From the NCBI GenBank assembly GCA_001557505.1, contig LSAX01000001.1:3968001-4032000 (forward strand): a stretch of 64,000 nt of DNA. The letters are read 5' to 3'. The stretch's first letter is position 1. Each line of letters begins with the position of its first letter. Origin of the DNA: Reticulascus tulasneorum. Taxonomy: Eukaryota; Ascomycota; Sordariomycetes; Glomerellales; Reticulascaceae. The notes beneath the pieces are model-generated. The model worked only from the letters and a program-made list of their open reading frames with translations, was not told where the DNA came from and did not search any database. A program made the position numbers and the translations under genes. Below are positions 35,542 to 47,223 of the stretch, piece by piece.

Positions 35542-37010
35542 ATGCCACCCAAGTCGAGATTTACCAGGCTAGATGCCTTCACGAAGACGGTTGACGAGGC
35601 GAGGATTCGCACCACATCGGGTGGAATTGTCACCATAGTGTCCCTGCTCGTGGTGCTGTGGTTGACGTGGGGAGAATGGGCCGACTACAGGAGAATAGAG
35701 ATCCACCCAGAGTTGATTGTGGACAAGGGAAGAGGTACGGGACAGAAATCCCATAACCATTCATGCAGAAACTAACATCACTGTACAAAGGCGAGCGAAT
35801 GGAGATCCATCTCAACATGACCTTCCCGAAGATGCCATGTGAACTGCTTACATTGGATGTCATGGACGTGTCGGGTGAGCAGCAACATGGCATCGAGCAC
35901 GGAGTCAACAAGGTCAGACTTCAGAACCCGAAAGAAGGAGGTGGCGTCATTGATATCAAGGCGCTGAGCCTGTAAGTTGTCTTGTCCTTGCCATGGATCT
36001 ACCATATCTAACTGGATCGAAAAGACACGCTGAAGATGAGACGGCAACCCACCTCGACCCCAACTACTGCGGTCCCTGCTATGGTGCACAGGCTCCACCC
36101 AATGCGCAGAAGGCCGGATGCTGCAACACCTGCGACGAAGTTCGGGAGGCGTATGCGCAGGCATCGTGGGCCTTCGGTAGGGGCGAGGGTGTCGAGCAGT
36201 GCACGCGCGAGCACTATGCGGAGAAACTGGACGAGCAGCGACACGAGGGCTGCAGACTCGAGGGCAGCCTACGAGTGAACAAGGTTGTTGGAAACTTCCA
36301 CCTTGCGCCAGGTCGCAGCTTCAGCAACGGAAACATGCACGTACACGACCTGAAGAACTACGCCAGTGACGAAGCACACCATGATTTCACCCACATCATC
36401 CATGCCCTGCGTTTCGGGCCCCAGCTGCCGGATCAGATCACCCAGAAGTTGGGTCTTAGAGCTCTCCCCTGGACAAATCACCACGGGAACCCTCTCGATG
36501 GTACTCGCCAGGACACGGACGACAGGGACTTCAACTTCATGTACTTCCTCAAGATTGTGCCTACGTCCTACCTACCCATCGGCTGGGAGAAGAAAGCTTA
36601 TTTCAAGGATGACGACATGGCTTCGATTGGCGCCCTGGGCCAGTCTGCGGATGGTAGCGTTGAGACACATCAGTACTCTGTGACCAGCCATAAGCGCAGC
36701 CTGGCTGGTGGTGATGATGCTGCGGAGGGTCACCAGGAGCGTCTGCATTCCAAGGGCGGCATTCCGGGAGTCTTCTTCTCATATGTAAGTTCCAAAGAAG
36801 ACAGTTATTAACCGGCTCAGTCTAACAGATCTACAGGATATCTCACCCATGAAGGTCATTAACCGCGAGGAGCGAGCAAAGACATTTACTGGCTTCCTTA
36901 CCGGTCTCTGTGCTATCGTTGGAGGCACCTTGACTGTTGCGGCTGCGGTTGACAGAGGTGTCTTCGAGGGTGCGACAAGGTTGAAGAAGCTGCGGTCCAA
37001 GGATCTATAA
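35542..37010 (+). CDS. ERV46: COPII vesicle cargo-receptor protein Erv46 (ERGIC-3)
   Basis: Four exons: 35542-35734, 35791-35971, 36025-36784 and 36837-37010 (introns 56, 53 and 52 nt); 435 residues. The N-terminal block SRFTRLDAFTKTVDEARIRTTSGG is typical, followed by a first membrane span (IVTIVSLLVVLWLTW). A large lumenal domain carries the conserved Cys cluster CGPCYGA...GCCNTCDEVREAY and the FNFMYFLKIVPT, GIPGVFFSYDISPM and INREERAKTFTGFLTGLCAIVGG blocks, the last beginning the second span. The tail is basic (KKLRSKDL). Erv46 cycles between ER and Golgi with Erv41 and retrieves escaped ER proteins. Two of its three introns end in AAG rather than CAG/TAG. An AATAAA lies directly after the stop codon. 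Confidence 0.96.
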
Positions 37011-37425
37011 AATAAAGGGGGGCATCTGGTATTGTATGCAGTGTACAATATGCTGACAGTTCCTCAACTGCTTCATGCATCGGGCTTGGAGTTTGGGTGG
37101 TTTGGGTAGAGTGTTTTTATGATCTCTGAAATTTTCAAAGCAAGACTGAGACGTATTTCTGGCCCCGCTGACTTTGTGACTGAGCCTTTCCTACCTTATC
37201 TCTGGCATAGCTAGTCCAGTTTATTGAACTCATATGATCGCCAGCAGAAGCTGGCTCTTCATGTAGTATCAAGATTGATATGTATACGACTATTCGAAAT
37301 ATTGAGGCGCGTGTTTGTATTCAGCCTCTCATATGCCCCAGACCCATCGCTATGTAAGTGCGGTTTTTATCCAAACAGTAAGAGATACATCGTGCAATTG
37401 TAAAGACTGACCGCCGTCGGTCGTA
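37011..37425. other. Convergent 3' flanks of ERV46 and the CorA-type gene
   Basis: 415 bp between converging stops. AATAAA at 37011-37016 could serve as the ERV46 poly(A) signal. Nothing else is seen. Confidence 0.55.
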
Positions 37426-40045
37426 TCATACAATTTTGTACACCCTCTTGGCAATCAAGAAGCATCCCATCCCAAACATTAGAAGCCCCGCCGTGATAGC
37501 CCAGAACCATTTCAAATCGCCTTCGTACTCCTGCCCCGGAACCCAGACGTTCATGCCCCAAAGACCGGTGATGATGTTCATTGGCAAAACAATAGTGCCG
37601 AGCACCGTCAGCTTGCCCAAGACGTCTGCCGTCTGCTCCTGTCGCTCGTTCATGCGGATGTTGATTTGCGCCAGGTAGTTGCCATGGGAGCGCGCTAGGA
37701 TCCTGGGACTGGGTTAGCGGATTATGCAAGCGCATTGGGGGCGGGGAACGCACTTCTCGTAATGACTGAGATTGGAGGTCATCGTGACGATGTGATCCTG
37801 GATATCACCGAGATAGAGGCCGATATCCGAGCGCGGCGCAACTTCCCATCGCTCGTTGCAGCGCTTGGCGAAGCCCTTTATAACGTCTGCCTTGTTGCCC
37901 AAGAGCCGATATAGGCTCATGACTCTCTTGCGGCAGTCACCGACGCGCCGAAGCATATCGCCGCCTGATCCTGCGGTTGTTCCATCATCGCTGCTCTTCT
38001 CATTGTAGGGCATGTTGTCCTTAAGCCGATTATCGCTAGATGAGTGTAGTTTGAGAATGGCATCGTCAATATCATCGACCTCGTCTTCGATATTCTGAAT
38101 TAGAGGGCTGAAGACGTCCGTGATGTCGTCAATGATTGCATAAGAGATCCAGTCCGAATTGACGATGAGATAGTCTTTTAGCTGGCGAATTCGCCGACGG
38201 ACATTGGCAGGATGTGGCGTCATAGAGAAATGAAAGCTCAGAACGCCTTCACGAAAGACGATAACGTACATATTGACAGGCTCCAGATAGTTCTCGCTGT
38301 TCATGTCCTGATCAAATGTGCGGTAGTTCACGAAATAGTAGTGGCGGAATAGCTCAACCTTTTCTCTTGCTTCTTCCACCATGATATCTTCTGCCGTGAG
38401 GGGATGGATGCCAAATGCTTTGGATAGCACCTTCATCTCTGCCTCTGTGGGGCAGAGCACGTCCAGCCACCAGACAGGCCGGTCACCTGTTTTCGGGGCT
38501 TTCAAGATCGGTTCCGTTGGCGTTTCGGCTGTCTGTATGCCTGGCGGAGACTTCAAACTTGGAGGAGCTCCCTTGACTGATGGTGCTCTAGAGCTTCGTT
38601 CCGATGTCTTGTCTTGACTTGGGGAGAGCGCTCCTTCTCGCCTGGACTCTTCACTGGGCTGTGTAGTGGCAAGGGACGGCTGCCGAGTTGGTACTTTGGA
38701 ATCTCCGTTCTGTCCAAGAGAAGGGTGGTGCAGGTTTGCAGTCATTGGCGTTGGATCATCATTATCCTCTTCTTCTTCTTCACTCTCGTCGTCAGACACT
38801 ACACGAGGTTCTGGAATGAAGAGCTCTTCAAAGCTTCCGCCAACCTGAATCAGTTCCGAGATGGTTTGGCTGTGGATGGTACTTTGGAACTCCTCGTTGA
38901 AGTAGGTAAATCGATATGGTGCATCTTCCTCCGTCCGAAACCATCCTTTATGTATGGGGCGCAATCGTCCATTAATGAGTTGGGGTTCTGTGATTCGCTT
39001 GACACGCCTTTCATCGCTACGGCCCTCCTTCTCAATCGTGCTCCAGTCTTCGAGGATTGTAAGGTCTGGCCATCTGTTGCGTCGCCTCCTCGCTCGCCGT
39101 CTGAGAACGGCATCCTGCATCATGTGCATGTCCTCCTCCCCTAGCTCAGACATGCCAGATGGAAAACAGACATCCTCCTCAGCCCGCATAGCAACTGTAT
39201 TTCTCCGCGCCAACTCTGGAGGAGTATCACGATTCATCCCAGGATCTGAGTGCATGCGGCCATCTTCGTTATGGCTGCCGCGAGGAGAACCGCCTAGTTC
39301 GAGGTCGTCTCGAATCATTACATCTCCGAAACTCAAATCCAAGCGATCTGAAGGTCGCAAGGACGGAGAACCTGGAACAGATGGTGGATAGTTGATATTG
39401 TATCCATCGCTAGGGAATCCAGGCTGAAGCATTCTTGATGATTTGCTGGATCCCCGTCGACTGACTCGTGGTCGTGATTCTCCTGCACCATATCCCGAAA
39501 AAGCTGGAGCGGTTGCGGCACTTCTCAGCTGGCCAGAAGTTGATAACAACGGGGCTGCCTCGTCGTCCCACGACCGATGGCCTTCCTCGCTAATGTCGTT
39601 GCCTCCCTGAACGACACGAAGTCTGCTCCCTGATTGTGGAGGGCCTTGGAATGGGTTCGTCATCAAGGTTGATGTTCGTCGGGGTCGTAGAGGTTGATGG
39701 TCTCTGTAACAGATGTTAGAAGAAAGCCGCAGATCGGGTCGTCAACACGCCTGACCTGTGATCCAATAGTGCTTCGCTGTCTATGCTCGTGTTGCTGTAA
39801 TTCCCCCCATGCAGATAGAAGCTGTCCCTCCCGGAACCACTGACCGCAGCCTCGTCATGCGACTCTTCTGGCAGGATAGCGAAGGACTTCCTCCGAGAAC
39901 GCTTCTTCTTGCCACCGCGGTGTCCTTTTCTTCGACGAGGTGGTTGCGTGGGATTCGAGGTTGGCGCAATCGACGGCCTTGGAGGTGGTGATGCCGAACT
40001 CGACTGCATCGCTGAAGCGAGTGGTTTGAAGGGATTGCCAGACAT
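37426..40045 (-). CDS. CorA-type Mg2+ transporter (Alr/Mnr2 family)
   Basis: Three exons: 40045-39756, 39703-37754 and 37702-37426 (introns 52 and 51 nt); 838 residues. The N-terminus is basic (PRRRKGHRGGKKKRSRRKSFA) and reaches SEALLDHRDHQPLRPRRTS across the first junction, a layout seen in fungal Mnr2-like proteins. A long Ser-rich regulatory part is followed by the CorA cytosolic domain (WWLDVLCPTEAEMKVLSKAFGIHPLTAEDIM, FRHYYFVNYRTFDQD, YVIVFREGVLSFHF, RRRIRQLKDYL, YAIIDDITDVFSPLI). Two membrane spans lie at the C-terminus, the first ending in the GMN selectivity motif (GLWGMNVWVPGQ). Alr1 proteins act at the plasma membrane and Mnr2 at the vacuole; the basic N-terminus leans to Mnr2, but I cannot decide. 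Confidence 0.92.
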
Positions 40046-40934
40046 TCTGAGCCAAGGGGCAACGCCGAGAAGACGAAATTAACCTTGATTGAAGCTCTGG
40101 CTCTAGGATGCTGATATCTATCGCTGGAGTAGTGACTGTCGAAGCGGCAAGTGAAGTGGGACGGGACTCGCCGAGACCTCTGGCCTAATAGATCTGGGTG
40201 ACAGTGACAGTAAGGTGTGGCCGGGACGCTTCACGAGAGCTGGTAACGCGCTATCCACGACTGTGCATGTGGTACGTAACGTTGAATGTTCAAAACAAGT
40301 TCGAGATATGAGCGCTAAAGAGAGATAAGGCCAAGAAAAAGTCTGCGAATCGGCACAGCAACTTATTTCACTAGCATGCAGCTAGGTACGTCGTGTTGGT
40401 GGTGCGTAGATAAAAGGTTTTCGGTGATGTCAGTGCTGGAACCTGAATTGGGTTACTATGATTGGGCCCGAACAGGGGGACCAGCGAAGAGCTCTGACAG
40501 TGAGTGGCGCTTCCCCGCTGCGGGGTTTTCTTCATTCAATATCCGCTGCAGAGCGCTCTCACAACCGGCAAAAATCTGCTTTGGGCAGTTGTGCACGAGA
40601 CTCTAGGGGATAGCAGACGATTCCTGGCGATTCTATGTGAAGAAAATGGGATGCATAATGGCTACGTAAGTCTACCTAGATATATATATATGTTGCACCG
40701 ACGAGAGGGACTAAACCCTACATGTTGGAAACGTCAAGTCTCATGTGATATCTGCTATGGGAGGAATGTAGTTTAATTTTACTCTTATTTGGTTCCTCGA
40801 AAACCCAGAGTCACATGGGCAGTAGGCATTTCAACTAAGGTATGTAGGTAAAATCTTTCTGGCCACCTGGAGAGCCTTGCAAACCCACAAGGTACTGGCC
40901 ATATACAATGTCGTCCGAAACGACAGCGCATCAC
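40046..40934. other. Upstream region of the CorA-type gene and NOC4 3' flank
   Basis: 889 bp without a supported gene. An AT dinucleotide run lies near 40680. The CorA-gene promoter should lie in the first few hundred bases. Confidence 0.5.
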
Positions 40935-42654
40935 CTAAAAGTCCCATAACTTGACAAGTAGACTGTCCACAGCACCGGACGCTGGGTCCTGCGGCAAGAA
41001 GACTCTCTTCGGAATCTGAAATTCGATGACTGGCGGTTTCTTTACCTCCTTCGATGACTCTGCTTCAAGAAGCTGTTCCAGAACGTTAGTGAACTGGGTA
41101 AACGTGTAGGATATTCTCAAACCTTACACTGCCATATGAATGATCGAGGAAATCCTCCAGGTTGTAAGACTGTTTTGTGAACTGCTCACTCATGATCTTG
41201 GCAATCGTAGCAACGTTCGGGTGGTAATGCGACTGCAACTGCACGAGTTCCCACAAACAGCTCTCGATAGCATTCGTCTCCATCGGATCCTGCTGGTCCT
41301 GTAGAAATGGATCACCAAAACCTTCGTTCTCCATCAATGCCTTCATCTCCGGATCTCTGGTCTCTCGATGGATCATAAACGTGCATAGCGGATGCTTCTT
41401 CAGCATGTTGTAAACCCAAGGAACCACGAGTACAATTGCGCTTGGAGGCGCGTTCAACGTCAGCCTCGCTAGTCTTTTGATAAAGCTTGCAACTAAGATG
41501 GCGGGCAAGTGCGTTGATCCGAGGAAGGTGTCCATGAGACGGAAGAACCTCGAGCGGTACTTCGAGTGAAGAATGTCGCTGTCTAAGAGAGAGTACAGCT
41601 TCGTGTAAAATGAGGGATAGTCGAGGTTTCGCTCCTGGATGAGATAGAATACACCTGACAATGCCAGCAGCGATATCGAGCCCCCAGCGTCGTACGAGTC
41701 TGTGAGAAAGTCTGCCAACAACTCGGGTTTCGCAAACCACGGCGCAATGTCTGTGGCCATGATGTCGAGAATCTGCTTTCGTTGATCTTTTGTAGAGGCT
41801 AGCCTCATAATTGCCAGCCAGGCCTCTTGCCCTTGTTTCTTGTGCTGAGTTAATGAATTCACTGCATGCGTCCTCTTCTTCGGTGCTTCGATATAAAAGC
41901 TCTCGACTGAGTCTGGCACGCCGCCAATAGCACGCAGCAACTCGAATGAACCATCAAAAAGCTCATCCTTGGAGGCTGGGTCAGAGGCTTCGGCCGCCAT
42001 GTCCCTAACAAGGATTAGAGCAACTTCTTGTATCGTAATCAGAATTACTAACTTGATCGCTTTCAAGGTAAAGAACCTGATATCGTCATATTCGCCCACG
42101 AATTTCTCAACGAATTCTGCTCGAGCATCATCGCTGCTGGAGTCCAGCAGTGCTGACACGATTTCTTGGAGGAACGCTTGAGGAAAGGAATAGTCTTCCT
42201 TGTCGTAGAGATACTGCCCCTCTGCCTTCAACGTTCTCATCGCAAGCGTCAAAGCCGTCGATGCCAGCTCTGGGTGCGCGAGAATCGTAATCAGCAGTTG
42301 CTTGTACTCTGAGAGCCGATCTTTCAGCCACTGGGCCACAACCACATCTTTCTCCGCCTGCCCCTTCTTCCAAGCGAGAGCTCCCGCTGCGAGTAATCTC
42401 ACGAAGACCCTGCATAAAGAAACTGCTGCAAGTACCGCTGATTCCGTTTCATCGTCATACTTCGAAGCGATTTCAATCAGCTTCGTGACATTGTTGTAGT
42501 TCCTCCTAGACTCCAAGATCTCATTTTCCAATAATAGTATCTCGGCTTGGGGATCATCTTCATCAGTGCTTTCCGATCGCGCTCTCTTTTTTGATGTTTC
42601 TCTTTTGGCCGAGCGTTTTCGCTTCAGGCCATCACTTGGAATAGTTACAGGCAT
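40935..42654 (-). CDS. NOC4: Nucleolar complex protein 4 (Noc4, CBF/Mak21 domain)
   Basis: Two exons: 42654-41128 and 41072-40935, intron 55 nt (donor GTAAGG, branch CTAAC); 554 residues, against 552 in budding yeast. The first ATG at 42654 opens a basic, nuclear-localising N-terminus (GLKRKRSAKRETSKKRAR). The C-terminal half is the CBF/Noc domain, with GVFYLIQERNLDYPSFYTKLYSLLD, RFFRLMDTFLGSTHLPAILVASFIKRLARLTL and VVPWVYNMLKKHP. Noc4 with Nop14 is needed for small-subunit pre-rRNA processing and export. It is head-to-head with ATP4 (244 bp between starts). Confidence 0.95.
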
Positions 42655-42898
42655 TCTGAATTGCAAGAATAATTAGTTGTTCTTGCCTGTGGAATTTTCT
42701 TTAGTGAAACCTTCGGCCTGAGCACTTATGAACTTGATGCCAAGACCTTGAAAATTTCTGGCGCCACACACTAGCTCGGAAGCCAGCCACAACACGTGAC
42801 TTTCGTTCTAACCGAGCAAGCGCGATAAAACCTCAACCTCATTCCCCAAGCTCCGAGTGACATCAAGTCTTCAAAACAGCATCCTCGATCATCTCACA
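42655..42898. promoter_or_regulatory. Divergent promoter NOC4 / ATP4
   Basis: Compact 244-bp divergent promoter. A CACGTG at 42793-42798 (GTCACGTGT on the minus strand) lies near its middle, about 100 bp from the ATP4 ATG and 140 bp from the NOC4 ATG. Confidence 0.5.
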
Positions 42899-43801
42899 AT
42901 GGCGTCCCGCTTGGCTAGAAGTGCTGTTGGTACGTGCCTCGACTCCCTCCGCAATCTCCCCGCTCAATTGACCTTGTTTCGCTGACATTTCTGCAGGGGC
43001 GAACTTCCTAAGGCCTACCTTGGCCCGACGGACCCTTCCCGCCATCACAACCCTGACTACCACCCGAGAGTCATCGAACGTGCCCGCCCAAGACCCTAAG
43101 ACGAAGGCTCAATCCATCGTCGAGGCGCTCCCCGGCAACAGCATCGTGTCAAAGACGGCCATCCTGTCTTCCGCCGCTGGTCTGTCCGTCTACGCCATCA
43201 GCAATGAGTACTATGTCGTCAACGAGGAGACGGTAGTTGCCTTCTGCCTGCTCGCAGTCTGGGGTAGCATCATCAAGTACGGTGGACCGATGTACACGGA
43301 ATGGGCGGAAGGGCAGAACAACAAGATTAAGGGGATCTTGAATAGCGCCCGCGAGGATCACACTCTTGCCGTGAAGAACCGAATTGGCGATGTTCAGCAG
43401 ATGTCTGGCGTTGTCGACATCACCAAGTCCCTCTTCGAAGTCTCAAAGGTATATAAAACTCGACGCGCAACTTGAACGAGTAACCCTAACACTCGAAACA
43501 GGAAACCGCCAAGCTCGAGGCTGAGGCATTCGAACTAGAGCAGAAGACCGCGCTTGCTGCTGAGGCGAAGGCTGTGTTGGATTCGTGGGTGCGATATGAG
43601 GGCCAGGTCAAGGCGAGACAACAACGTGAGCTTTCCGAAAGCATCATCGCCAAGGTCCAGAAGGAGTTGGAGAACCCCAAGGTTCTGCAGCAAATTCTCC
43701 AGCAAAGCATTGCCGACATCGAGAGTAAGCCACTAGTACACTTAAGCCTTCCACTCAGAGGCTAACATCTCCCAGAAATCGTCTCTTCCAAAGCCCAATA
43801 G
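42899..43801 (+). CDS. ATP4: Mitochondrial F1Fo ATP synthase subunit 4 (b)
   Basis: Four exons: 42899-42929, 42997-43448, 43502-43724 and 43776-43801 (introns 67, 53 and 51 nt); 243 residues. The N-terminus is an amphipathic, Arg-rich mitochondrial presequence (MASRLARSAVGANFLRPTLARRTLPAI). Typical fungal subunit b blocks follow: SKTAILSSAAGLSVYAISNEYYVVNEETVVAFCLLAVWG (paired membrane spans), GPMYTEWAEGQNNKIKGILNSAREDHT, then the charged peripheral-stalk helix. The last exon encodes only IVSSKAQ and the stop after a split Lys codon. Subunit b forms the stator of complex V. Confidence 0.95.
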
Positions 43802-44493
43802 ATCTCCCTGTTAGAGTCCCAAGGGATCATTTCCTTTGTACCCTCCTGTCCATAAACAACACCTGTGCATTAGTCAATCCAAGAACTTGAAACTTATTTT
43901 GCTCTGTAACCCTATAAAGTGACGAAGAAATTGTGATTCACATGACTACTACAAGAGTGACTAAGTGGCATAATTTTATTTTAGCTATCTAGCCTCCGGT
44001 TGCCCATAAGCATGTTGAATGCCCGGCCCACGCCGATGTAGTTTCCAAGCGACTCCCTTGTCCTCCACCAAACTGTGCGTATCTATGTAGGAAAGTCAGA
44101 GAACATGGCCATCAAAACAATGTGAATCCGTTAGACAAACCAGCTAGTTCCTGCAATGGACAAGCATTACGAATGTAAGACTTTGGTCGAAGCAGAATGG
44201 TAGGCAAAATTCAAACGGCATAATAGCCAACCTCTTTCAAATTGGCTCATCTCCTCCATGATACATAAACAAAATACATACAAGAAGAGATGTCTGTGTC
44301 AAAACATCATCATTAACCCAGTCCGATGGCGTAAAGCCTTCATCAACCTCAACAGCACCATTCGAATTCATGGGCAAGGCTGAAGAATGATTAGGCTGTT
44401 GCAAGAGCCAAATGATCCTGAACAACTGATTACAAAGAAAAAGTATGAATCTGTCGGCGAGTTGCCGCCAGTTGGGGTATAACCAATGCCTGA
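43802..44493. other. Convergent 3' flanks of ATP4 and SRC1
   Basis: 692 bp between converging stops; expected 3' UTRs. No gene is seen. Confidence 0.55.
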
Positions 44494-46689
44494 CTAATAA
44501 ATCGGCCGCGACTCTTCCCACTTGGAATGTGAGCCAAGTTTCTTCTCCGACATCTCCGGGGTATCGTCATCTCCCTTCACATCTGGACCCCAAGACACCC
44601 GCCCGCTCCTGCGCCTCCTCGCGCTGTCACCGGCAATAGGGCCGATCCACTCCCATGCTCGACCTACTTCTCCACTGCGGCTTTCCCGTTGGCTGGTTCG
44701 AACATTGCTGTTCAACTCGACTACAGCCCGAACTCTTTGCCAGATTCGTTCACGCTCCCCAAGCGAATGAATAGCTCTCAAAACGTCGTCACGAAGATTC
44801 GGCAGGAAGAGCCATGGATCGTCGATCTCCTCCTCGCCTAGTTCCTTCTGCGTAGCCAATCTTGCCAGGACAAGATCTACAAGCGCTGGGACCTGGGCGG
44901 CGGCTGCACGGTTTGATCTGTAGCGCGCTCGTCCGTAGAGAAAGATCGCGAAAAGAGAGATTATAGATCCAATAGAGAGTCGATGTCTTGCCAATCCGAG
45001 CCTGACGGAGCGCTTGACTGCGCAGCGGATCGGAAGACGAGCGAGAGAGGTGGATGTGAGGTAGGCGTTTGAAATGGAAGAGGAATTGGCCTTTCTATTT
45101 GCGGCACAACCGATCTGGTTAGTCAAGCTGGTCAGAATTAATTTGGACATAGTTGATGCAAGGATATAGAAACGCTGGGAGGCGATGGACAGGCGCAACC
45201 AGAACAAAGCGCGAACGGGGGGACGGGGAATTACTCACTGGACTACTTCAACTTCCTCACGGGCCTTGACCTCTCCAATCGCGGCGACCCATAGGTCATC
45301 GAACTCTTGCTTATTCATCTTCTTGCTTCGTTTCTGGCTGATCGATTCTCTCAGCTGCTCTTCCTCGACTGCTGGAGTTTCCTCCACCTGGCCAGCATCG
45401 TCAACCAATTCTCCACATTCCCACTTCGCTCGTCGCTCTCGTAATTCCTCTACCGCTTTGTCTGCCACAGCTTTGACACGTCGGACCTTCTCGCCATCAG
45501 GCTCGCAAGTTGGCGGGAGAGGAACGATGTTGGCTAGCGATAATGGATGCGACTTTAGGATGAAGTCAGGCTCACAACGTACAGAGTAGTCTTCGTAGCA
45601 GTATGCATGCAGCGGGCATGGCTCACACTGCGGCTCGACGAACGGCACGGCCCAGTCTGGAACGGGGACATCTGCAGGTATTATCTGTGTTGCTGGGCGT
45701 CCGAGTCCGCAGTAACCAACGGCAATCTTTTCTTGCCTATACCAAGCGGCGTAACCGCCGAGCAAGGCAAGCCCTAAGGCCCACAAAGGGGTTGCTAGGC
45801 TCGTTCGTTTGCGAGTGGCTGGATTTCTGCGCGGAGCGAGAGAGATCTCGCCATTTGCTGCCATCTCCTGCTCCAACTCAAACTGCTCTTCTGGCGTGAA
45901 CTCCTCGCCAGGTTCAACCACCGGCACGTCCGGTGTTTTCCTCCTCAGCTTGCTGATTGGGATCTGGAAAGACTTGGAGGACTTTGACTCAGAATCATCA
46001 CTAGTGAAGTGTCCATCCGTCCGCCTTCGTGCAACAGCATCACTGGTATTCTTGACGATTTCCATACCCGTGGTTTTCCTGCGGCTACTTGGAGTCTTGG
46101 AGGTTGCAGGAGGCGAGCTTCCGCTCTGGAAAGGATTCTCGGAGGAGAAAACATCTGAAGCCCTTGATCGTTGGAAAAAGTCGTCTTCCGGCTCCTCGAC
46201 CTTAACTTGAGGAGTGACAGTGCGCCTGTTATTGCGAACGGGCTTCAGTGTATCAAGGTCTGGCCCTGTATCGGTGTCGGACGCCTGAGGCAGTTGCCGG
46301 CTGCTGCCTCGTACTTTCCGCTTGGTCGGGCTGGGCAGCTCAGGCTCAAGCTCCTCCTTTTTCACTTTGGTGGAAGCCTTTCGTGGTGACCTCGATCGTC
46401 TCGCAGATGGCGGTGGTAACAGCTCCTGCTCATTGAAAGTATCGGTGTCCTGCGAGCTTGCCACATCAACTATTCCCTTGCTTGATCTCTTTGCTCTCGC
46501 AGCTTTGGCCAAGATCTTCTTCGACTGTGGCACAAGGTCTGCGTTGAACACTTCGATCAACTGTCCCTTCTTGGCTGTCGCAGGATATTGGATGTCGTGT
46601 GCGACTAGAATCGAGCGCAGTCGTGGCACCGTCAGCGACCACGGGTCGAAGTCGGGCTGCAGGTAATCGAAGCTTTCTGAATCAGACAT
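44494..46689 (-). CDS. SRC1: Inner nuclear membrane protein Src1/Heh (HeH plus MAN1-Src1 C-terminal domain)
   Basis: Exon 1 runs 46689-45239 and exon 2 45094-44494, joined across a 144-nt intron (donor GTGAGT; distal acceptor TAG with an ACTAAC branch site about 20 nt upstream); 683 residues. The N-terminal helix-extension-helix (DPWSLTVPRLRSILVAHDIQYPATAKKGQLIEVF) is diagnostic. A Ser/Arg-rich, basic linker follows, then the first membrane span (LWALGLALLGGYAAW), a lumenal segment with conserved Cys (CGLG, CEPCPLHAYCYEDYSVRCEPDF) and, after the intron, SLARLPIRCAVKRSVRLGL and the second span (SIISLFAIFLYG). The C-terminal end is a winged-helix-like nucleoplasmic part (WLFLPNLRDDVL). Heh/Src1 proteins anchor chromatin and support pore assembly. 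The intron is the longest in the window and has two other possible acceptors (see findings). Confidence 0.9.
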
Positions 46690-47223
46690 GTTTGCTATTT
46701 CGTTGGGGTTGACCAGATTGACGAGGCAGAATGACTGCAGATGCGCAGGAGTCGCTTTTACTTTATGTGGCAAACAGGATGCTGGATGCGAGTGAGACAA
46801 AAGTTGCGCCGCAGTCCAAGAAAGCTTCGAAAGCAGCGGAAAACCTTAGAGCAGCACAGACATTGATTGACAAAGGACTTTGCTCCCAGTCGCGCAGAGA
46901 TCGGTCTCAATTCTGCGGCCTGAAAATTGGCATGCACCAGAATTTATTGATGGTTGTAAGACGTAAGGTTACAAAAGGCTGCGACCAAGGAAACGGCAAT
47001 GATAAAGGCCAACTGACGCAACTGATAGTGTCGTTGTCTGTGGCAACCAGTAGAATCTGGCGGAGGATCTGCACCGCCACATGTGGCGTGGGGTGGCGAA
47101 TTCCCCCCCATTTTCTGGAGCTCCAGATCATGAATTTATGGTCATTGAATGAGCATGTGATCATGGGATTAACCTCCTCCACTCTTATTCTCACAAATCC
47201 GAGCCCTTTAGCGGCCATTGACA
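46690..47223. promoter_or_regulatory. Divergent promoter SRC1 / COQ6
   Basis: 534 bp between divergent starts. A perfect 14-bp palindrome (CGCCACATGTGGCG) lies at 47075-47088, about 140 bp upstream of the COQ6 ATG, and contains a CACATGTG E-box-like core. No gene is seen. Confidence 0.45.
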
